Positions 5,516 through 8,675 of a stretch of DNA of 8,675 nt are shown one piece after another. How positions within the stretch are numbered: the first letter of the stretch is position 1; every line of letters begins with the position of its first letter. Source of the DNA: JAJBWD01 sp041670885 (lineage in GTDB: Bacteria; Bacillota; Clostridia; Clostridiales; Clostridiaceae). The notes under the pieces are model-generated. The model made no database searches. It was not told where the DNA came from and saw nothing but the letters and a program-made list of their open reading frames with translations. Position numbers and translations under genes: made by a program. The DNA is taken from positions 1 to 8,675 of the forward strand of contig JBAXYJ010000121.1 of NCBI GenBank assembly GCA_041670885.1, in the 5' to 3' direction.

Positions 5516-5953
5516 TTACTCCTCCAATATTTCAATATCATCTCCGGCTTTTATCCAGCCTTCTTTTAAAACTATGGCAAAAATGCCCTCTCTTGGCATA
5601 ACGCAGTCCCCTATAAGCTTTCTTATTTCACAGCCCTGATGGCATTCCTTTCCTATCTGAGTTACTTCAAATAAGACTTCCCCTACTTTCATCTTTGTTC
5701 CTATAGGAAGCGTATATAATACTATTCCTTCAGTAGTTATATTTTCGGCAAATTTACCGGGAGTAAGTCCTTCAGCACCTTTTGCTGTCATTTTATCTAT
5801 GCTTTCTTGTGCAAGGAAGCTTACCTGCCTGTGCCAATCTCCGGCATGAGCATCTCCTTCAAGTCCGTGATTAATTTTAAAGTATCCCTTCTCAATTGGG
5901 TGTTTTACCGCGCCTTTTTTTTCGCTTATGTTTACTTCTACTACTTTAGCCAT
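5516..5953 (-). CDS. MOSC domain protein (Mo cofactor sulfur-handling type)
   Basis: The product is 145 residues, close to a bare MOSC domain. ATG 5953 is preceded by AAAGGAT and lies 21 bases after the stop of the MoeA fusion gene. The N-terminal half contains LEGDAHAGDWHRQVSFLAQE, and the C-terminal half contains the characteristic QIGKECHQGCEI followed by GDCVMPREGIFAIV, with cysteines at 104, 108 and 117. MOSC domains occur in Mo cofactor sulfurases and related proteins, where a conserved Cys is thought to carry sulfur to the metal site. In related bacteria this domain is often fused to a MogA/MoaB-like domain; here it stands alone. No signal peptide is seen, so it is cytosolic. The substrate is inferred from family and neighbours, not shown by the sequence. 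Confidence 0.9.
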   Translation of the reverse strand: MAKVVEVNISEKKGAVKHPIEKGYFKINHGLEGDAHAGDWHRQVSFLAQESIDKMTAKGAEGLTPGKFAENITTEGIVLYTLPIGTKMKVGEVLFEVTQIGKECHQGCEIRKLIGDCVMPREGIFAIVLKEGWIKAGDDIEILEE

Positions 5954-5974
5954 TAAATGTATCCTTTCATTATT

Positions 5975-7882
5975 TTATATTTCAATTATTCTGCCAATAT
6001 TTTTATAATCGTAGCCTCCCAATTGGTCCAGCATTGATTTAAATTCAGAAGACTTTATTACATTAATAAACTCTTTGATCATGTCTAAATCTAAATATTC
6101 CTTAGGCAGTGCAAAATCATACTCCTCATTTCCTAAAGGAATAAAATCAAGTCCCATCATTTTAGCTGCAGAATATATCCCAAGACCACAGTCTGCATCA
6201 TCTGCCGCCACTACTGCAGCAACTCCTATGTGGGTTACTTCTTCCCTTTCATAACCATTAACATCGATTGAGCTGATTCCTGCTTTTTTTAAATTATAAT
6301 CTAAAAATAGTCTGGTTCCTGACCCTCTCTGCCTGTTTACAAATCTTATTCCATCTCTTTTAATATCATTTATGTCTTTTATATTAAGCGGGTTCCCTTT
6401 TGGCACCATTATACCCTGAACCCTTCCTACACCTTTAATAAGTGCCATAGCTTTTGACGTCAGGTATTTTTTAATATAAGAAATATTGTAACTTCCATCC
6501 TCCATATCAAGAAGATGGATTGGAGATATATGAGTCTCCCCTGATTTTAAAGCCATTATGCCTCCCATACTTCCGGTGTGGGCTGAAGAGAGATAATATT
6601 TAAGACTTTTTGAATGAATAAGATCAGCTATTATATCTATTATTGGATCATGGCTTCCAATGCAGACTATAGTATTTTTAATTTCATTTTCAGATTTTAA
6701 AAGCTTTGCCTGAGTTTTTGTTCCTGCTTCATAGCCTTCCGTTTCCTGAGGAATCTCAATTACGCCGTCAGCTCTTACTAAGGACATTGTGGTTCCCGCA
6801 CCTCTTCCAATAGGAGTTGCTATAAACCTTCCTCCGATATATCCAATTTTTACTCTTACAAACTCCAGGTACTTTAGTGTAGACATAATACGCCTTGTAA
6901 GATATGTATCCACATATTTTTCTTCTTCTTTTTTTAATCCTAAAAAGGCTTTAACTACCCTCTGGCAAATATTCTCCATTACAAAATAGGCTGATACCGG
7001 ATATCCTGGTATACCAATTATAGGTTTCCCGGAGATACTTCCAAGAATTGCAGGTTTCCCAGGCTTTATTGATATTCCATGAACACAAACCTGTCCAAGC
7101 TCTTCAATAACCTTGCTGCTAAAATCTTCTCTGCCTGCAGATGACCCTGCATTAATAATCACCATGTCACATTCTTCTATAGCTTTAGCTACAGTTTCTT
7201 TTATGGCAGGGTAATCGTCCTTTACTATATTATACCTGTGAGGAGTACCTCCCCATTCTTCAACCTGTGCTCCGAAAACTCTTGAATTAAATTCTACAAT
7301 ATCTCCCACCGTAAGAATCGTGCCTGGTTCTACAATTTCTGTTCCCGTGGGTATTATTCCTACCACCGGCTTTTTAAATACGGAAATCTGATTTACTCCT
7401 CCTGCAATCATGGCTCCTATATCCATTGGCCTTATGGTATGTCTTGAAGGGATAATAAGCTGAGTTTCAACAATATCATCTCCTATAGGCCTGATATTCT
7501 GCCATGGATAAGCACCTTTATATATAGCTACATTCCCATTGTCTAAGTTTATTAAATCCTCTACCATTATTACACAGTCAAATTCTTTAGGGATTGGATC
7601 TCCTGTATCAACTACTATATAATCTATTCCTTCGATTAGCTCAATATGGTTTTTTTCAGAAGCCCCATTAGTTTTTGAACTTTTTGCAGCAATACCATCC
7701 ATGGCAGAGCTGTTATAAAAAGGTGAGGACATTTTAGCAAATACAGGTGAGAAAGAAATTCTTCCTGCTGCCTGATAAGTATTTATAACTTCCTCTTTTA
7801 TATTTATAGGTTCTAATTTATTAAAAAATAATTTTATTGCCTCATTAATATCCATATTTGACAAAAAGACCTGTCGAGCCAT
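5975..7882 (-). CDS. moeA: Molybdopterin molybdenumtransferase MoeA fused to a substrate-binding-protein-like domain
   Basis: The product is 635 residues. ATG 7882 is preferred because AAAGGAG lies 9 bases upstream; an ATG at 7891 would abut that site. Residues about 10-400 are MoeA, which uses adenylylated molybdopterin and molybdate or tungstate to make the finished cofactor. Visible motifs are NSSAMDG (57-63), DTGDPIP (92-98), NAGSSAGREDF (244-254), SIKPGKPAILG (271-281) and GIPGYPVSAYF (290-300), the last with PGYP where many MoeA proteins have PGNP. Residues about 403-632 form a PBP-like domain: CIGSHDPIIDIIADLI, VPKGNPLNI and FVNRQRGSGTRLF. This resembles molybdate or LysR-type effector-binding domains, and the fusion is known in clostridia and archaea. 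The domain may sense or select the oxyanion. It is the second of two consecutive MoeA genes, 51 bases after the first. Confidence 0.93.
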   Translation of the reverse strand: MARQVFLSNMDINEAIKLFFNKLEPINIKEEVINTYQAAGRISFSPVFAKMSSPFYNSSAMDGIAAKSSKTNGASEKNHIELIEGIDYIVVDTGDPIPKEFDCVIMVEDLINLDNGNVAIYKGAYPWQNIRPIGDDIVETQLIIPSRHTIRPMDIGAMIAGGVNQISVFKKPVVGIIPTGTEIVEPGTILTVGDIVEFNSRVFGAQVEEWGGTPHRYNIVKDDYPAIKETVAKAIEECDMVIINAGSSAGREDFSSKVIEELGQVCVHGISIKPGKPAILGSISGKPIIGIPGYPVSAYFVMENICQRVVKAFLGLKKEEEKYVDTYLTRRIMSTLKYLEFVRVKIGYIGGRFIATPIGRGAGTTMSLVRADGVIEIPQETEGYEAGTKTQAKLLKSENEIKNTIVCIGSHDPIIDIIADLIHSKSLKYYLSSAHTGSMGGIMALKSGETHISPIHLLDMEDGSYNISYIKKYLTSKAMALIKGVGRVQGIMVPKGNPLNIKDINDIKRDGIRFVNRQRGSGTRLFLDYNLKKAGISSIDVNGYEREEVTHIGVAAVVAADDADCGLGIYSAAKMMGLDFIPLGNEEYDFALPKEYLDLDMIKEFINVIKSSEFKSMLDQLGGYDYKNIGRIIEI

Positions 7883-7933
7883 TAAAAACATCTCCTTTGT
7901 TTAATTCAGGATTAAGAATTATTAAAAGTCAGG

Positions 7934-8675
7934 CTATAAAGGGTAAATTTCAACACTCTGTCCTTCTCTTAATCCTTCAATATCCTTTTCTATCCTTATA
8001 TATCCGTAAGCTTTTGAAAAAACTGAAATAAGGCCTGATTTCCCAAATACAGGGCTGGCAATCAGATTGTCTCCTGATTTTTCAACTGCTACAGGCAAAT
8101 ATTCCTCTCTTCCCTTTGCTTTATGATAATTTATTTTCATTACCGCATTTATTGGATAAACTATTTCTTCATAATTCATCAAACTGAACATGAATTTTCT
8201 CACAATTGCCTGATAAATTACTGAGCATGCTAATGGATGCCCTGGAAGTCCCATAATAAGCTTATCTTTTTTCTTTCCTATAATAGTTGGTTTCCCAGGT
8301 TTTATTGATATTCCATGGGCTAAAACCTTTCCATCTTCATAGGAGTTTAAAACCTTTAGTGTCTGGTCTTTTTTTCCTACAGAGCTTCCTCCTGAAATTA
8401 AAACCATATCACACTCCCCTAAGGCTTTACCTACTGTTTCCCTTAAAAGATTATAATCATCTTTTATTATTCCATAGCTTACAGGCTCCATTCCATCTTT
8501 TAATAATAATGAGCATAATAAGTCTGTATTTATATCCCTGACTTCTCCTAATGATATATTTTCAGTACAGGGAACCAATTCATCACCTGTAGATATAACA
8601 GCAGCTTTAAGTTTACTGTATACAGGTACCTGGGTAATTCCAAGACTTGCTAAAACTCCAACCTCATAAGGTCTC
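7934..8675 (-). CDS. moeA: Molybdopterin molybdenumtransferase MoeA (5' end missing)
   Basis: The frame is open to the window edge (first complete codon 8674), leaving 246 residues of the C-terminal half of MoeA. It opens YEVGVLASLGITQVPVYSK, the usual join between MoeA domains, then AVISTGDELV, ISGGSSVGKKDQTL, AHGISIKPGKPTIIG and MGLPGHPLACSV; the last is the PGNP-type loop as PGHP. The remaining ~90 residues form the C-terminal beta domain and end cleanly at TAA 7934 without any PBP-like extension. A TTG at 8578 could be mistaken for a start but lies inside conserved sequence. The two tandem MoeA proteins probably divide labour, for example by metal (Mo against W); this is inference. The gene is probably co-transcribed with the downstream fusion gene. 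Confidence 0.92.
   Translation of the reverse strand, partial: RPYEVGVLASLGITQVPVYSKLKAAVISTGDELVPCTENISLGEVRDINTDLLCSLLLKDGMEPVSYGIIKDDYNLLRETVGKALGECDMVLISGGSSVGKKDQTLKVLNSYEDGKVLAHGISIKPGKPTIIGKKKDKLIMGLPGHPLACSVIYQAIVRKFMFSLMNYEEIVYPINAVMKINYHKAKGREEYLPVAVEKSGDNLIASPVFGKSGLISVFSKAYGYIRIEKDIEGLREGQSVEIYPL

Noticed and set aside
6789..6989. Short + strand frames opposite the MoeA, TiaS-like and activator genes
   Set aside because: They mirror well-supported genes, show hydrophobic low-complexity translations and lack ribosome sites or family motifs.
8616..8625. CTGTATACAG palindrome resembling the dyad at 1650-1696
   Set aside because: It lies inside conserved MoeA coding sequence (PVYSK) and is short enough to occur by chance.
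1..8675. tRNA, rRNA, CRISPR array or intact transposase
   Set aside because: No cloverleaf, repeat-spacer pattern or transposase motif was seen on either strand.

Overview
The window is AT-rich and carries strong AGGAGG-type ribosome sites, tightly packed genes, a lipobox lipoprotein and a sigma-54 activator of the AcoR type. This fits a low-GC Firmicute, most likely a Clostridium-like anaerobe. No taxonomic marker is present, so the assignment is inference.

Layout: apart from a truncated RluF-type 23S rRNA pseudouridine synthase on the + strand at the left edge (1-438), all recognised genes lie on the - strand and read right to left. (1) 8675-5071 is a molybdenum/tungsten cofactor cluster: a MoeA cut by the window edge, a second MoeA fused to a periplasmic-binding-protein-like domain, a MOSC-domain protein, and a small lipoprotein with weak resemblance to the sulfite-oxidase-type molybdopterin-binding fold. 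(2) 5070-4863 is a gene-free stretch with three adjacent inverted repeats (4928-5002) and, just downstream, a very good -24/-12 sigma-54 promoter (4876-4891). (3) 4820-1976 is a three-gene operon: a short bacterial homologue of the archaeal tRNA(Ile2) agmatinylcytidine synthetase TiaS, a 66-residue four-cysteine protein, and a GAF-PAS-AAA+-Fis sigma-54 activator. The activator gene therefore sits in an operon with a sigma-54 promoter at its head, which suggests autoregulation. (4) 1975-1631 holds a 16-bp palindrome, the decayed remains of a MoaD/ThiS-like sulfur carrier (one in-frame stop and one single-base frameshift) and a promoter overlapped by a long dyad. (5) 1630-452 encodes a membrane-anchored protein that looks like an erythromycin-esterase-superfamily member lacking its catalytic motifs. 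It converges on the pseudouridine synthase, and one hairpin holds both stop codons.

How the parts may work together: MoeA inserts Mo or W into molybdopterin, MOSC proteins act in sulfur transfer to Mo cofactor, and MoaD-like carriers supply sulfur for the pterin dithiolene. The right half is thus cofactor assembly, and the MoaD relic on the far side of the sigma-54 operon suggests that operon was, or is, functionally tied to it. No molybdo- or tungsto-enzyme is visible in the window. The most interesting candidate for an undescribed system is the sigma-54 operon of TiaS-like protein, Cys4 protein and activator. Bacteria modify tRNA(Ile2) with TilS rather than TiaS, and this homologue lacks the TiaS C-terminal part, so it probably does something else.
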